A stretch of DNA of 64,000 nt from Spartinivicinus marinus (GCF_026309355.1 NZ_JAPJZK010000001.1:5724501-5788500); one strand, 5' to 3'. Counted from the stretch's first letter, positions 7,417 through 16,665 are shown. A program made the numbers and translations. Notes: generated by a model not told the origin, from the sequence alone.

Positions 7417-7826
7417 GGCTGTTGCAGGGGCAGTACAACGCTACCCAAGGAAGTCTATGTAATTGCATTGAGTACTAAACCAATGGAGTCTACCAGTTTA
7501 GTATTCATATCATGGGAGGGAATCAAGGAGTGCTTACATATATTCCAAGGAAGGGAGAGTAGCCGCTTTTCCCCTAAAAGAGCACACTTGTCAGTAATTA
7601 CAAAAACTACAGTTTAAACATGCCATTTATTGACTACTACATTTTGACCCGTGTGCATCTTAACTTTTAAATATGTTTATAACGTAGTTAATTAACTAGC
7701 TTGTTTTTCCTCTTCACTATCAAATAATTGATGATACAAGTGCCGTATTAATCGGTGCTCGGCATCACATAAATCAGTATATAGTTGTTCATAGCGGTCT
7801 TTCCATCGTCGTGCCCAACAGCGTTT
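7417..7826. repeat. Direct repeat, copy B (410 bp)
   Basis: The partner of 5712-6122. This copy is continuous with the intact Q-like gene at its right end (the last ~45 codons of 7692-8249 lie inside it), so it is likely the original copy and the left one the duplicate. Confidence 0.9.
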
Positions 7827-8249
7827 ATCAATACCCGCGTAAAGGTATTTACTGCGTTCACTTTGTCTTAAATAGCCAATGCCACTACACTGTTGGCAGG
7901 ATATAGTCAATATTTTTCCAATTCCTTTACATTTTCTACAAATGGGGCTTTCGACTAATTCCAGACAAGCTAGTTGGGATAATCGTTCTAATCGCTCATT
8001 AGTTGCACGCCATTGGCTTTTGCTAGCAAGTCGCTGAGCTTGCTCTTTAATTAACGCTATTAAAGCTGCTTTTGCTTGTTCATCATGACAATATTTAGTA
8101 CGACCAAGGTAGTAAGCGATTGAGTCTAAATTGCCCATGGCTAATGCTGCAGCAACATCTTCCCAACTTATTCGATTGAAACCTCCTGGAATATGGTCAA
8201 GAGAACATTGCTTTGGATTTAGCAATAAAATCATACGAGCTGCACTCAT
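7692..8249 (-). CDS. Phage antitermination protein Q-like
   Basis: A 185-residue protein. A central zinc-finger-like motif, CRKCKGIGKILTISCQQCSGIGY (four cysteines as CxxC...CxxC at about residues 103-122), and a basic C-terminus (RRWKDRYEQLY) match the DnaJ-like zinc-binding antitermination proteins of lambdoid phages, which load on RNA polymerase at the late promoter. ATG at 8249 with AGGA upstream. The HTH gene ends 29 bp upstream in the same direction, and a toxin gene lies downstream. No structural phage genes are present, so this is a remnant or a co-opted regulator. Confidence 0.7.
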   Translation of the reverse strand: MSAARMILLLNPKQCSLDHIPGGFNRISWEDVAAALAMGNLDSIAYYLGRTKYCHDEQAKAALIALIKEQAQRLASKSQWRATNERLERLSQLACLELVESPICRKCKGIGKILTISCQQCSGIGYLRQSERSKYLYAGIDKRCWARRWKDRYEQLYTDLCDAEHRLIRHLYHQLFDSEEEKQAS

Positions 8250-8278
8250 AAATTTATTCGTCCTAAGTGAATTGAAAG

Positions 8279-8545
8279 CTAGTGCTTATTAGTTGTTTGT
8301 TGTGTATTGTGTTGGGTCAACATGCTTTGTTTTTTTGATTTTTGACGTTTTCGATAGGTTACATAGGGCTGGTAAATCCCCTGCCAATCAACAACTTGCT
8401 GAGTTTTTTCGATAATATTATATGCTTGTTCAGGTGTGGGTGCTCGCTCCATTCGTCGCCATGAACTCACAGTGCGTTTTTTTACCCCTAACATAGCGGC
8501 AACTTCATCATCCCCATGTTTTTGTATAAAAACAGAAAATTGCAT
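8279..8545 (-). CDS. Small HTH DNA-binding protein (Cro/YdaS-like)
   Basis: An 88-residue protein. The N-terminal ~45 residues form a helix-turn-helix (DDEVAAMLGVKKRTVSSWRRMERAP), as in Cro- or YdaS-type phage repressors; the C-terminus is polar and basic (RKRQKSKKQ). ATG at 8545 with AAGGAAGAAAA directly upstream. It precedes the Q-like gene in a two-gene unit and probably binds DNA near this locus; its targets are unknown. Confidence 0.65.
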   Translation of the reverse strand: MQFSVFIQKHGDDEVAAMLGVKKRTVSSWRRMERAPTPEQAYNIIEKTQQVVDWQGIYQPYVTYRKRQKSKKQSMLTQHNTQQTTNKH

Positions 8546-9052
8546 TTTTCTTCCTTAAAAAATCGCTATTAAATGAAGTGTCTGTGAGTAAGACCAAGAA
8601 AGTATTGGTAATTAGTTGGTGTTTAGATCAAGATAATAGTTTATATACCAATCTCTCTAACCATTAAAAAACTCACTGATTACCCTTCATTTGGGCGTAC
8701 CCACGATGAGGTAGATTACTGTTGCACTGTGTTTAGCTGAAATATGGAGAGTATTTCGATTATTATTTAGTCAGAATTTATATACGACTATTAGCTAATC
8801 TTTAATAAAATCTAAAGCTTGCCAGCTTACTAAATAGTTAACTACTGATTGGGGGTTTTAGCAAACTATGAAGCGCCGTTATTACACGCGCTGTGTAGCT
8901 GAAAACTGCAACCGTTATTATTAAAAATTCACTGGGATTTTTGCAGCTTACTAAATAGTAAACGTGAGATTGGGGGCATTTGCAATAGTGGCAATAACTT
9001 AGCTTACACTATTTGTGTAAAGATGAATTAAGCGAAGTGAAGAGTAAATAAT
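8546..9052. other. Intergenic region with a short direct repeat
   Basis: No gene seen. CAGCTTACTAAATAGT occurs at 8823-8838 and 8944-8959, each followed after 8 bp by GATTGGGGG (8847-8855 and 8968-8976). The 121-bp periodicity and the upstream position relative to the HTH gene suggest operator-like sites or remnants of a small repeat. Confidence 0.4.
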
Positions 9053-9093
9053 AAAAAAGCCCGCTAGCGTTTAAGAAACTAGCGGGCTTTTTT
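9053..9093. terminator. Strong bidirectional terminator
   Basis: AAAAAAGCCCGCTAG, an 11-base loop, then CTAGCGGGCTTTTTT: a perfect stem with an A-run on one side and a T-run on the other. It lies 23 bp after the stop of the metalloprotease gene (minus strand). Confidence 0.9.
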
Positions 9094-9115
9094 GAGTGGT
9101 CTGGATTTTAACAGT

Positions 9116-11167
9116 CTATTTCTTTTTATCTAGCTTGATATTATCCAGATAAAAATCATTGCCAGGTTCTGGGCCGAAGATGTAAAGTTGTGCAAACTTT
9201 ACGTTGCCTTTGGCTTGGTAGTTAAACTCACCGCTAATTGACATCCATTGTTTATTGGCTGGCACTGTTTCTGTTTTTATTCGCTTCCAGTGATAACCCT
9301 CGTCATCCACATAAAACAGTTGCATGTCAATATATTGTGGTTTGCTGACTTTATCGGCTAAGCGAGCGTCAAAACTAAACTGGTAATTTTTACCGCTTTC
9401 TACCAGCCCTTTTACATCTAGTGCTGGGCCAGAGTACCAGTGATCACGCCCCATGGCCATTAGACTATATTTGCCGTCTTTTGCCATTTTATTGGTGCGT
9501 TCGACTTTATCAATACCAAAGAATGGTATCCAGCCGTGGTTGTCTCCCTCAAAACCGTGATCAATTAATGGGCCAAGGTCAGGTTTTTCGCCAGCTTTTC
9601 TTAAGGTCACTTCATCCGCATAGAAAGCAGCATTCTTTTCAGGACCAAAGATTAATAATTGCACTTTGCGAATTTTACCAAAATGGTCAATTTTAAACTG
9701 GCCTGTTACCGTTGACATTTCATTATTAGTAATCGAGCTATGCGCGACATACTGATAATGTACGCCTAAATCATCGGTAATTTGTAGGGCAATTCGCGCG
9801 TTATCCCGCTTTTGCTCTTTAGTCGCCAGCTGCATTTTAGCACTGACTTCAAGCTCAGTATTTTTGAGGTCAGCGATATTAATCACTTTATTAGTGATAT
9901 CTTGCGCTACCCCATCATAATAGGCCATTCGATTAGTGACTTTTAAAATATTATCTCGACCACACTTGGTTGTTTTTGATTCTGTATTGATAGTCACCAC
10001 GTTATTATAAAAACTATTCCAACCACTTAAGCTGTTAAAATCGCCAGACTCAACCATATTCTTCGACATGTGTGGTTTTTTACAGACATCATCCGGATCT
10101 GGGTTTGGATTCGGATTCGGATTTGGCTTATCTGGCCAGTCTGGACCATCGTCATCACCTGGGTCTGGATTCGGGTTCGGATTTGGACCTGGCTTATCAT
10201 CGTCATCATCTGGCCAACCGGGACCATCATTATCCCCATCATCTGGTGGTTTTGGACCGCCATCATCAGGGTCATCCGGGTTTGGATTGGGTTTATCTGG
10301 CCAGTCTGGGCCATCATCACCAGGATCGGGATTTGGATTCGGGTTGGGATTTGGCTTATCGGGCCAGTCAGGACCATCATCACCTGGGTCAGGATTCGGA
10401 TTCGGATTCGGATTTGGGTTCGGATTCGGTTTTGGATTATCTGGCTGTTTTGAAGGCATAAATGCTTCTAACTGGGATGCCACCGCATTGATATTTTTAA
10501 CACTATCGGTGTAATTAGCTTTACCACAAGGACGGTTTTTACACTGGTTTACATTCGGGTTTGAAAAATACTGTACATTGCGTGCATTATAAGCAGATCC
10601 ATAAGCCATTACCGTTGCAAACATTCCTCGTTCACCATGACCTCGTGCCCAAGACCAGATACCCCCTTTGCTATTTTGGGCAGCCGAGTGTCCCAGGGCC
10701 ATGTTATGGCCTAACTCGTGAGCAAATGCCACATTGCCACAATTGGTTGCAACCACGCTGTATGCTTGACTGCTTTGGACGCGGCCTTGAGGGACCCAAG
10801 CCACACCACAGGTGCCGCCAGAGCGAGGCGCAAAGTAGCTGACGAAATCTGCTCCATATTGTTGTCTAAGTCTGGCTATCGCCCTATCGTTGGTCACTCG
10901 GTCTAATGCGTTACCATTGGTATTGCCATGAAAAGTATTGAGTGGCACAACCCCTACCAATCTTAACTGCACATTGGCCCGGCTATTTTTATAAGCCTGG
11001 TTAGCCCAGTTAACGTAAGAGGCGGCTAACGCTTTAACATCTTGAGCACCACTCTTACCTTGGGGGTAAACCACCAATACATCCAACATCGTATTGGCAA
11101 GTGCTGAGGTGCTGTAAGCGGCAATTGCCAAGCTTAAGCTAGAAATCTTTAAAAAATGACTGCGCAT
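9116..11167 (-). CDS. Secreted zinc metalloprotease with Pro/Asp linker and two CBM-like domains
   Basis: A 683-residue protein. Signal peptide: residues 1-24 (ends STSALA). The catalytic domain (~25-235) is metzincin-type: HELGHNMALGH at 150-160 binds zinc, and the Met-turn is VMAYGS at 186-191, fitting reprolysin-like bacterial peptidases. Residues ~241-362 are a low-complexity linker of repeated PNPNPNP, DPGDDGPDWPDKP and similar units, very acidic. Two related ~155-residue modules follow (starting MVESGDFNSLSGWNSF and LIDHGFEGDNHGWIPF, each ending in a F-Y-x-D-x-x-x-L strand), like family 4/9-type carbohydrate-binding jelly rolls. The likely role is extracellular degradation with substrate or surface tethering. 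It stands alone, with a terminator just downstream. Confidence 0.85.
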   Translation of the reverse strand: MRSHFLKISSLSLAIAAYSTSALANTMLDVLVVYPQGKSGAQDVKALAASYVNWANQAYKNSRANVQLRLVGVVPLNTFHGNTNGNALDRVTNDRAIARLRQQYGADFVSYFAPRSGGTCGVAWVPQGRVQSSQAYSVVATNCGNVAFAHELGHNMALGHSAAQNSKGGIWSWARGHGERGMFATVMAYGSAYNARNVQYFSNPNVNQCKNRPCGKANYTDSVKNINAVASQLEAFMPSKQPDNPKPNPNPNPNPNPNPDPGDDGPDWPDKPNPNPNPNPDPGDDGPDWPDKPNPNPDDPDDGGPKPPDDGDNDGPGWPDDDDDKPGPNPNPNPDPGDDDGPDWPDKPNPNPNPNPDPDDVCKKPHMSKNMVESGDFNSLSGWNSFYNNVVTINTESKTTKCGRDNILKVTNRMAYYDGVAQDITNKVINIADLKNTELEVSAKMQLATKEQKRDNARIALQITDDLGVHYQYVAHSSITNNEMSTVTGQFKIDHFGKIRKVQLLIFGPEKNAAFYADEVTLRKAGEKPDLGPLIDHGFEGDNHGWIPFFGIDKVERTNKMAKDGKYSLMAMGRDHWYSGPALDVKGLVESGKNYQFSFDARLADKVSKPQYIDMQLFYVDDEGYHWKRIKTETVPANKQWMSISGEFNYQAKGNVKFAQLYIFGPEPGNDFYLDNIKLDKKK

Positions 11168-11784
11168 AAATTCAGCTCTTGATTGCTTTAATAATGGTTA
11201 TTTGTTAAATAAAGGGTTTTGTGAAAAATATTATTAGGTAAACCTTCCACTAAATATTGAAAGTGTTTCACCTAAGAAATAATTTTAAATAACGTTTAAT
11301 GCTGACTAATCGATTGCTCGCCAGCTCAAATAAAAATCCAGTAAAAACAAGTGCTGCGATTAAGTTAATGTCTTTGATAATAAAATAAAGCGATATATTG
11401 CACATTCAATCGTTCAAATATTACTTTTTCTTATAGATGAAATTTTTTTCACGACTTATGAGTTAAGTGAGTTCAGGAGTGACGTGATTACTTATAATTA
11501 ATTATTGATCGCAGTTAAATTAATATTTATTGAGGAGTTATACTAGTTGAGGGCTAAGATGCAATTTTATTGAGGGGTAATATTAAAAACCATCAGCCAT
11601 TTAGAAAGATTGATAAAAAGCAGTTTGGTTGGTAAAGCTGCTAATCCTGCTAGCAGCTTTTATATTCTGGCGCTAATATAAGCTGTCCAGTGACGGCGGG
11701 GAAAATAAATTATTGAGGACCTGTAAATAAATAATACGCATTCATATTTATAATTATTTAATCCTAGCTATTTTATTTTGTTAA
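11168..11784. other. Intergenic region, no gene seen
   Basis: An AT-rich 617-bp spacer. It contains one clear hairpin: AAAGCTGCTA / TAGCAGCTTT (10-bp perfect stem, 11634-11660), which could terminate the leftward DUF2589 transcript about 125 bp after its stop. The promoter of the metalloprotease should lie at the left end; I could not define it. Confidence 0.4.
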
Positions 11785-12360
11785 TTAATCATCGATAGAG
11801 GTTTCCGCTTTTTTCTCATCCTGTTTGGGTGGTTCGGGGGTAGCGGCTGATACAGGACCAATTAGATTGGTATACTCTTCAATCACCCGCATAATGCCTT
11901 CAGGTGGTTCGATGGCCTGAAACTCCATATCAATTGCAATTTCATCAGCATAACGCCCATCGCCTCCTTTGCTCCGCTTATTGGATTGAAAAGAGACTGT
12001 GAACCCACCTCGTCGCATTTGTTCTGCATTGTCGGCAGTCGTGGCCTTTTTCAGCTCAATTTCTTCCATTTTGACTGACATTGAGACTTTCATTCGATCC
12101 ATCACAATGCCTTTAGGGGCTACCATTGAAATTAATGGCACATACATCGAGTGGTTATCCCCTAGCTTTATTTCAACCATTTTCGCTTTCAGGGGAGAGT
12201 CAGGATCTTTAGGGTCTTCCCGATCAAAAAACTGTTCAAATAATCTGACATACTGCTGTGCCACCATGCTGGTTGTGGTCATGGCCGCATGGTGCATACC
12301 GCGAGTTATATTAGTTAATGAAACACTATTAATGGGTTCTTTATTTTTTTTGAATACCAT
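11785..12360 (-). CDS. DUF2589 family protein (first paralog)
   Basis: A 191-residue protein whose layout matches DUF2589: an N-terminal helix region (NITRGMHHAAMTTTSMVAQQYVRLFEQFF), a central beta part with VPLISMVAP and MKVSMSVKMEE, and the C-terminal signature EPPEGIMRVIEEYTNLI. The function of this family is unknown. A hydrophilic tail rich in Pro/Lys/Glu ends the protein. It lies downstream of a second DUF2589 gene on the same strand, separated by a hairpin terminator, so it may have its own promoter. Confidence 0.7.
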   Translation of the reverse strand: MVFKKNKEPINSVSLTNITRGMHHAAMTTTSMVAQQYVRLFEQFFDREDPKDPDSPLKAKMVEIKLGDNHSMYVPLISMVAPKGIVMDRMKVSMSVKMEEIELKKATTADNAEQMRRGGFTVSFQSNKRSKGGDGRYADEIAIDMEFQAIEPPEGIMRVIEEYTNLIGPVSAATPEPPKQDEKKAETSIDD

Positions 12361-12429
12361 TATTATTCCCCCTCAATGACAGTCACGAACAAGTAAGACA
12401 TAAGACGCTTTTGTGACTGTTATCACCCA

Positions 12430-12470
12430 TAAAGAAACACCCCTACCCGCTTTATTCAGGGGATAGGGGC
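12430..12470 (-). terminator. Terminator between the two DUF2589 genes
   Basis: On the minus strand GCCCCTATCCCC...GGGTAGGGGTG forms a GC-rich stem with a one-base bulge, followed by GTTTCTTT. It is 20 bp after the stop of the gene at 12491-13138. Confidence 0.7.
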
Positions 12471-12490
12471 AAGTCGTCACTGCTTAAGCA

Positions 12491-13138
12491 TTAAGAGCCA
12501 GTTTTCTTGTCATCAGCCTTAGGCGCAGGCAATACATTATTTTTAGGTAATGCGTCAGTGTTTTCTGGCTTAGCATTTGGTAATACAACCGGTTTGGTGG
12601 CTGCATCAGTAAGATAGTCAATCACCCGCATTAATGCTTCTGGAGGGTTTTGACGTTTAACGGTGGTAGAAATACTGTACTTAGCCCGAGTGTCTGTTTT
12701 GCGGGTTTGTTCTGACTTATGAGAAACACGACCATTGATAGTGACACTGAAGGGACCCCAGCCTACTTTCGCTTCCAAAGAAGCTTCCGCTTCAGTTGAA
12801 GACTGGCTTTCTTCAGACTGACTCACTTCTAGTTCAAAATCAATTTTACCTTCATCAACGGTAATATTAGGGTGACTAATCGCCGCTAATAAAGGAATTC
12901 GCATGGTTTTGGATAAAGTACCTTGATATCTACCTTCAGAGTTTACCAAGGTTTCATCGTATTCAAACTCAACCGCAATGGCTTTACCATCTTTAATACA
13001 GACGGTTAACAAGAAGTCTGCATAAGCTTTACTTGCTTGTACTTGGGCTTTGATCATTGCATTTAAAGGTGCAGAGATCATCCGATCCAAGGGTAAGGCA
13101 TTAATGACTGAGCCTATCAGTCCAGTGTCGATTGCCAT
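12491..13138 (-). CDS. DUF2589 family protein (second paralog)
   Basis: A 215-residue protein with the classic DUF2589 pattern: N-terminal NALPLDRMISAPLNAMIKAQ, central IPLLAAISHPNITVDEGKIDFELEV, a Ser/Glu-rich segment, then KVGWGPFSVTINGRVS and the C-terminal NPPEALMRVIDYLTDA. It has no signal peptide and no membrane segment. The family function is unknown. It sits between a membrane-anchored TPR gene (13310-13753) and the other DUF2589 gene, all leftward, suggesting a small system. Confidence 0.8.
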   Translation of the reverse strand: MAIDTGLIGSVINALPLDRMISAPLNAMIKAQVQASKAYADFLLTVCIKDGKAIAVEFEYDETLVNSEGRYQGTLSKTMRIPLLAAISHPNITVDEGKIDFELEVSQSEESQSSTEAEASLEAKVGWGPFSVTINGRVSHKSEQTRKTDTRAKYSISTTVKRQNPPEALMRVIDYLTDAATKPVVLPNAKPENTDALPKNNVLPAPKADDKKTGS

Positions 13139-13236
13139 AGTTTTTCTTCCTTGAGTGTTTTCTTATAGAGTAGGGTCTGGTACAGGGTAAGATAGCTGCA
13201 CCATCATAAATACAGTCAGTTTTTAGGATAATTATA

Positions 13237-13258
13237 TTAGCCTGTCCAGGCAGGCTAA
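13237..13258. terminator. Hairpin after the TPR gene
   Basis: TTAGCCTG / CAGGCTAA is a perfect 8-bp stem with loop TCCAGG, about 50 bp after the stop of the TPR gene. The T-run is weak (AATATAATT), so it may be a terminator or a regulatory hairpin. Confidence 0.4.
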
Positions 13259-13309
13259 TAACGGACTGTGCCAAAAAACATAGTTAAAGAGTAGCCAATC
13301 AGCAAGTAT

Positions 13310-13753
13310 TCATTTCACCAAGCCAGGCCGACTATTGGATATCTTGTTCATTAAATCTTCAACATAAGGATTAACGGTTTCACGCCAGCTGGGATTTAAC
13401 TGCAGAATGGTTTGGAAGGTACGTTTAGCATCATGCCAGCGCCCTTTGTGATAAAACGCTAAGGCTAAATACCAATGGCACCACGTGTCGTTAGGGTAAC
13501 TTTCTACGCGCTGCTCACTGATTTTTTGTAGTTGATCCAGCTTATTTTGTTCTAGAAACTCATCAGCTTGCTCTCTAAACAACTTGCGCTTTTGGACAGC
13601 ATCAATATGGATTAGCCAGCGTTTAGCTTTGATGACCAACATTACTAGCACAGTTGCACTAGCGAGCCATAAGAAAATGAGAGTCACTAATAGCCATTTG
13701 ATTGTCCCCCACTCACCAGTGAGCTGACTCATCAATAAAGTGCTAGATTCCAT
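13310..13753 (-). CDS. Membrane-anchored TPR protein
   Basis: A 147-residue protein with one hydrophobic segment (WLLVTLIFLWLASATVLVMLVI, ~residues 20-41), followed by a basic stretch and two TPR-like helical pairs (NDTWCHWYLALAFYHKGRWHDAKRTFQTILQLNPSW, ~residues 90-125). It probably serves as a scaffold at the inner membrane. It lies upstream of the DUF2589 pair with the same orientation; a functional link is inferred from position only. Confidence 0.65.
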   Translation of the reverse strand: MESSTLLMSQLTGEWGTIKWLLVTLIFLWLASATVLVMLVIKAKRWLIHIDAVQKRKLFREQADEFLEQNKLDQLQKISEQRVESYPNDTWCHWYLALAFYHKGRWHDAKRTFQTILQLNPSWRETVNPYVEDLMNKISNSRPGLVK

Positions 13754-14198
13754 TAGATTCTCCTTTATATTATTCCTGCCGTTTTATAGGTGGAGTTGTG
13801 ATAGGTGAAGTGTGGTTAAGAGCTATCAAAGCAATTAGTAAGCCACTACCCTACAAGTGATGTTTATTATGAGAAGTAATAATTGCGTGAGAACATCTAT
13901 AAAGAAGGGCGATAAAAAGCGTATATGCGCAGGCTGTTGTAACTGCAAGCGCTAAACAACAGTAGACTTATTGCCATGCTGGGTTATATTTCAAACACTG
14001 CAACAATGCTGTAAAAGAGCAACTGTTGTGCTTTTTTACAGCGAACTTAGGTACCTGTAACAGCGATAAAAGCTTGATGGTGCCTGATTTCGCTAGACCT
14101 CATGGAAATTTCATGTGGTTTGATGAAATATTTGGGCTAGCCCGTTACAATGCCGCGGCCTTATTGGAAACGTTGATAGCCCCATAGTATTAGATGTT
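13754..14198. other. Divergent intergenic region
   Basis: It should hold the promoters of the leftward TPR gene and of rightward pabB. An imperfect hairpin (GCTGTAAAAGAGCAAC / GTTGTGCTTTTTTACAGC) lies at 14008-14042. No gene recognised. Confidence 0.35.
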
Positions 14199-15563
14199 AT
14201 GAAGCAAGCTACCGTCACAGCAGTTCGTTACTCGCCTAACAGCCTGGATTATTTTCTTGCATTGCGCCATATGCCTTTCCCCGCCTGGCTGGATAGTACT
14301 GATGGAAAGCACACTGATGGTCGCTTTGATATTATTACCGCCAACCCCCACTATTTTTTACACTACCAGAAAGGGAGCTGTACCCTTCAAAACCTGCTTT
14401 CAGGTGAGTCTAAACAGCTTCAGGAGCACCCCTTAGTTTTACAGCAGCAATTGTTTGAGCAGTTTGAGCCGGTTGCCTGTACTTGGCCTTTTGTGGGTGG
14501 TTGGCTTGGCTATTGGGGGTACGACTTAAAAGCGGTTACAGAGCCTCAGCGCTTCAAGCATCAGGATGATGAGTGGCCTTGCTTAATGGCAGGGCTCTAC
14601 CTCTGGGCGGTTGTGGTTGATCATCAGCAACAACAGGCGGTTTTAGTCGCTCACCCATCGCTTTCCCGTGAGGAATATCAACAGCTACAAGCATGCTTAA
14701 CTAAGTTGGAGGCCGTTCAGCCACCTCAATCATTTAAACTGACCGAACCATTTCAACCAGTACTTTCCCCAGCTGAATATCAATCAGCGTTTAATCAAAT
14801 ACAGCACTATATTCAAGCAGGTGATTGTTATCAGGTTAATTTTACCCAACGGTTTGATAGCCAGTTTAGCGGGGATTTGCTGACAGCCTATACCCATTTG
14901 CGTAAGGCCAGCCCTGCTCCTTTCTCTGCCTATCTAGCATTTGGGGATATCACTGTATTAAGCCATTCGCCAGAGCGCTTTATTAAAGCAGATCAATGCG
15001 TCATCGAAACGAAGCCTATTAAGGGGACTCGGGCACGCAGTGCTGATCCTGAAATGGATCGCTTACAAGCAGAAGCCCTGTTAAATAGTGAAAAAGACCA
15101 GGCAGAAAACTTAATGATCGTGGATTTATTACGGAATGACTTGAGCAAGCACTGTAGCCAGGTAAAAGTACCACATCTGTTTAAGCTGGAAAGTTTTGCC
15201 AATGTGCATCACCTGGTGACTACAGTGACAGGCCAGTTAAACAGCCGTGCTAATTATTTTGATTTATTAACCGGGGCATTTCCCGGGGGCTCTATTACTG
15301 GTGCACCTAAAATTCGAGCGATGGAAATTATTCAACAACTGGAGCCTGTCTCTCGCAGTGTTTATTGTGGAGCAATAGGCTATATCAGCTTTAATCAACA
15401 AATGGATACCAATATTGCGATTCGCACCCTGGTTGCTAAAGATCAAGGGCTTTATTGCTGGGGCGGCGGCGGTATTGTCGCTGATTCTCAGTGTGAAGAT
15501 GAGTATCAAGAAGCATGGGCCAAAGTCAGCAACTTAATGAATGCGCTCAACCAATTAAAGTAG
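14199..15563 (+). CDS. pabB: Aminodeoxychorismate synthase component I
   Basis: A 454-residue enzyme of the chorismate-utilising family. It converts chorismate and ammonia (from PabA) to 4-amino-4-deoxychorismate for folate. The PIKGT motif, with Lys in the position where anthranilate synthase has Ala, marks it as PabB. Other family motifs are CYQVNFTQRF, DLLRNDLSKHC, FPGGSITGAPKIRAMEI and GAIGYIS near the C-terminus. The length is normal for PabB, starting at ATG 14199. It is monocistronic here, facing a leftward binding-protein gene. Confidence 0.92.
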   Translation: MKQATVTAVRYSPNSLDYFLALRHMPFPAWLDSTDGKHTDGRFDIITANPHYFLHYQKGSCTLQNLLSGESKQLQEHPLVLQQQLFEQFEPVACTWPFVGGWLGYWGYDLKAVTEPQRFKHQDDEWPCLMAGLYLWAVVVDHQQQQAVLVAHPSLSREEYQQLQACLTKLEAVQPPQSFKLTEPFQPVLSPAEYQSAFNQIQHYIQAGDCYQVNFTQRFDSQFSGDLLTAYTHLRKASPAPFSAYLAFGDITVLSHSPERFIKADQCVIETKPIKGTRARSADPEMDRLQAEALLNSEKDQAENLMIVDLLRNDLSKHCSQVKVPHLFKLESFANVHHLVTTVTGQLNSRANYFDLLTGAFPGGSITGAPKIRAMEIIQQLEPVSRSVYCGAIGYISFNQQMDTNIAIRTLVAKDQGLYCWGGGGIVADSQCEDEYQEAWAKVSNLMNALNQLK

Positions 15564-15622
15564 GCATCAACAGTCTTATTGAAAATAACGATATATAGGG
15601 ATATAGGTCTTGCCTAACTGGG

Positions 15623-16414
15623 CTACCACGTGGCTGCGGTGACTTTGGCCATAATGGCATCTAATAAGGGCTGGTAAGCTTGTTCGCGTTTCAACTTATC
15701 GATAACCTGGTCAAACTCATCTACTAGTGCCTGGCTATAAAGATTGGACTGTTTTGACAGTAACAAAGTGAATTTCATTTCCCCATACACTTTAGGCAAA
15801 ATGATCAGTTTTTTCGTTAGCTTTAACCGAGACAGCTCTGCAGAGCCCACGGCTAATGGGTGAATCATCAAGTCAGCACGCCCTTTGGCAATCAACAATA
15901 AGCAATTGCTGACCTTGGGTACTGCCTGAAACTTAACATTATGCTGTTGCCAAAACCGATACCCCCAGCCATTGCCAATAATTTCGCAAACATTAAATGT
16001 ATTTAATCCATAAACCGTTTTTACTCGGCTTATCTGGTCGATGAGTGCTTTATCTTGTCGGGTGATAGCCTGCATTTTAAGGGTGTAAACAATATTGCGA
16101 GAACGTAGTGCATAGGCCAGACGTGGTTCGGTGGGGACAGTAATAAAGGCATCCATCAACCCTGATTTGGCTTCTGACTGCACCCGCTTCCAAGGAAAGC
16201 CATAATTGATTGTTTTAATACTTAACTGCTCAACAAATAAACTATTGAGTAGATCAACCAAAATGCCTTTAACCACACCATCCTTTTTATCGATATATGA
16301 GTAGGGAGGCCAGTCGCTGTTGTAGGCTATTTTAATTTCCTTGGCCATCAATGGGTAAATTGATATGCTCCACACGCCAAGTAACAGTAAGAAATAATGC
16401 TTTAGCATAGACAT
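15623..16414 (-). CDS. Periplasmic solute-binding protein (SBP family 3-like)
   Basis: A 263-residue protein with a signal peptide (YFLLLLGVWSISIYPLMA, cleaved before KEIKIAYN). The mature start, IKIAYNSDWPPYSYIDKKDG followed by VVKGILVDLLNSLF, is typical of the first lobe of family-3 binding proteins; many such orphan proteins in this bacterial group are of unknown ligand. No transporter genes are adjacent. Two Cys residues (in VCEIIGNG and SNCLLLIAKG) could form a disulfide. Confidence 0.75.
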   Translation of the reverse strand: MSMLKHYFLLLLGVWSISIYPLMAKEIKIAYNSDWPPYSYIDKKDGVVKGILVDLLNSLFVEQLSIKTINYGFPWKRVQSEAKSGLMDAFITVPTEPRLAYALRSRNIVYTLKMQAITRQDKALIDQISRVKTVYGLNTFNVCEIIGNGWGYRFWQQHNVKFQAVPKVSNCLLLIAKGRADLMIHPLAVGSAELSRLKLTKKLIILPKVYGEMKFTLLLSKQSNLYSQALVDEFDQVIDKLKREQAYQPLLDAIMAKVTAATW

Positions 16415-16665
16415 TAGTATAGATAACCGCCTAGCATTAGCTCACTCATCAGCAGAAAGTTGTTATACCCTCTCTACATATAATTAGATAAAGATTTTAT
16501 TTATCCCTTATAGCTATCGCTTGTTATTATAAGTAAGTTTTATAACTGATAATTTTAATACCAGGACTTGTTAACACAACAAGCCCTAACCGCGATAAAT
16601 AAGTGAAAACAGGCTGTCGCAACCCGTTTGCTGGCAACCTGACTGTGTGAGGATAGGTAACTATT

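Noticed and set aside
5988-8545. A complete prophage
   Set aside because: Only an HTH protein, a Q-like protein and a toxin-like cargo gene are present; there is no integrase, replication, capsid, tail or lysis gene in the window.
10068-10514. Long plus-strand reading frames rich in Gly/Phe/Ser or Trp/Ile
   Set aside because: They are antisense shadows of the low-complexity Pro/Asn/Asp linker of the metalloprotease; several frames are open only because the DNA is a short tandem repeat.
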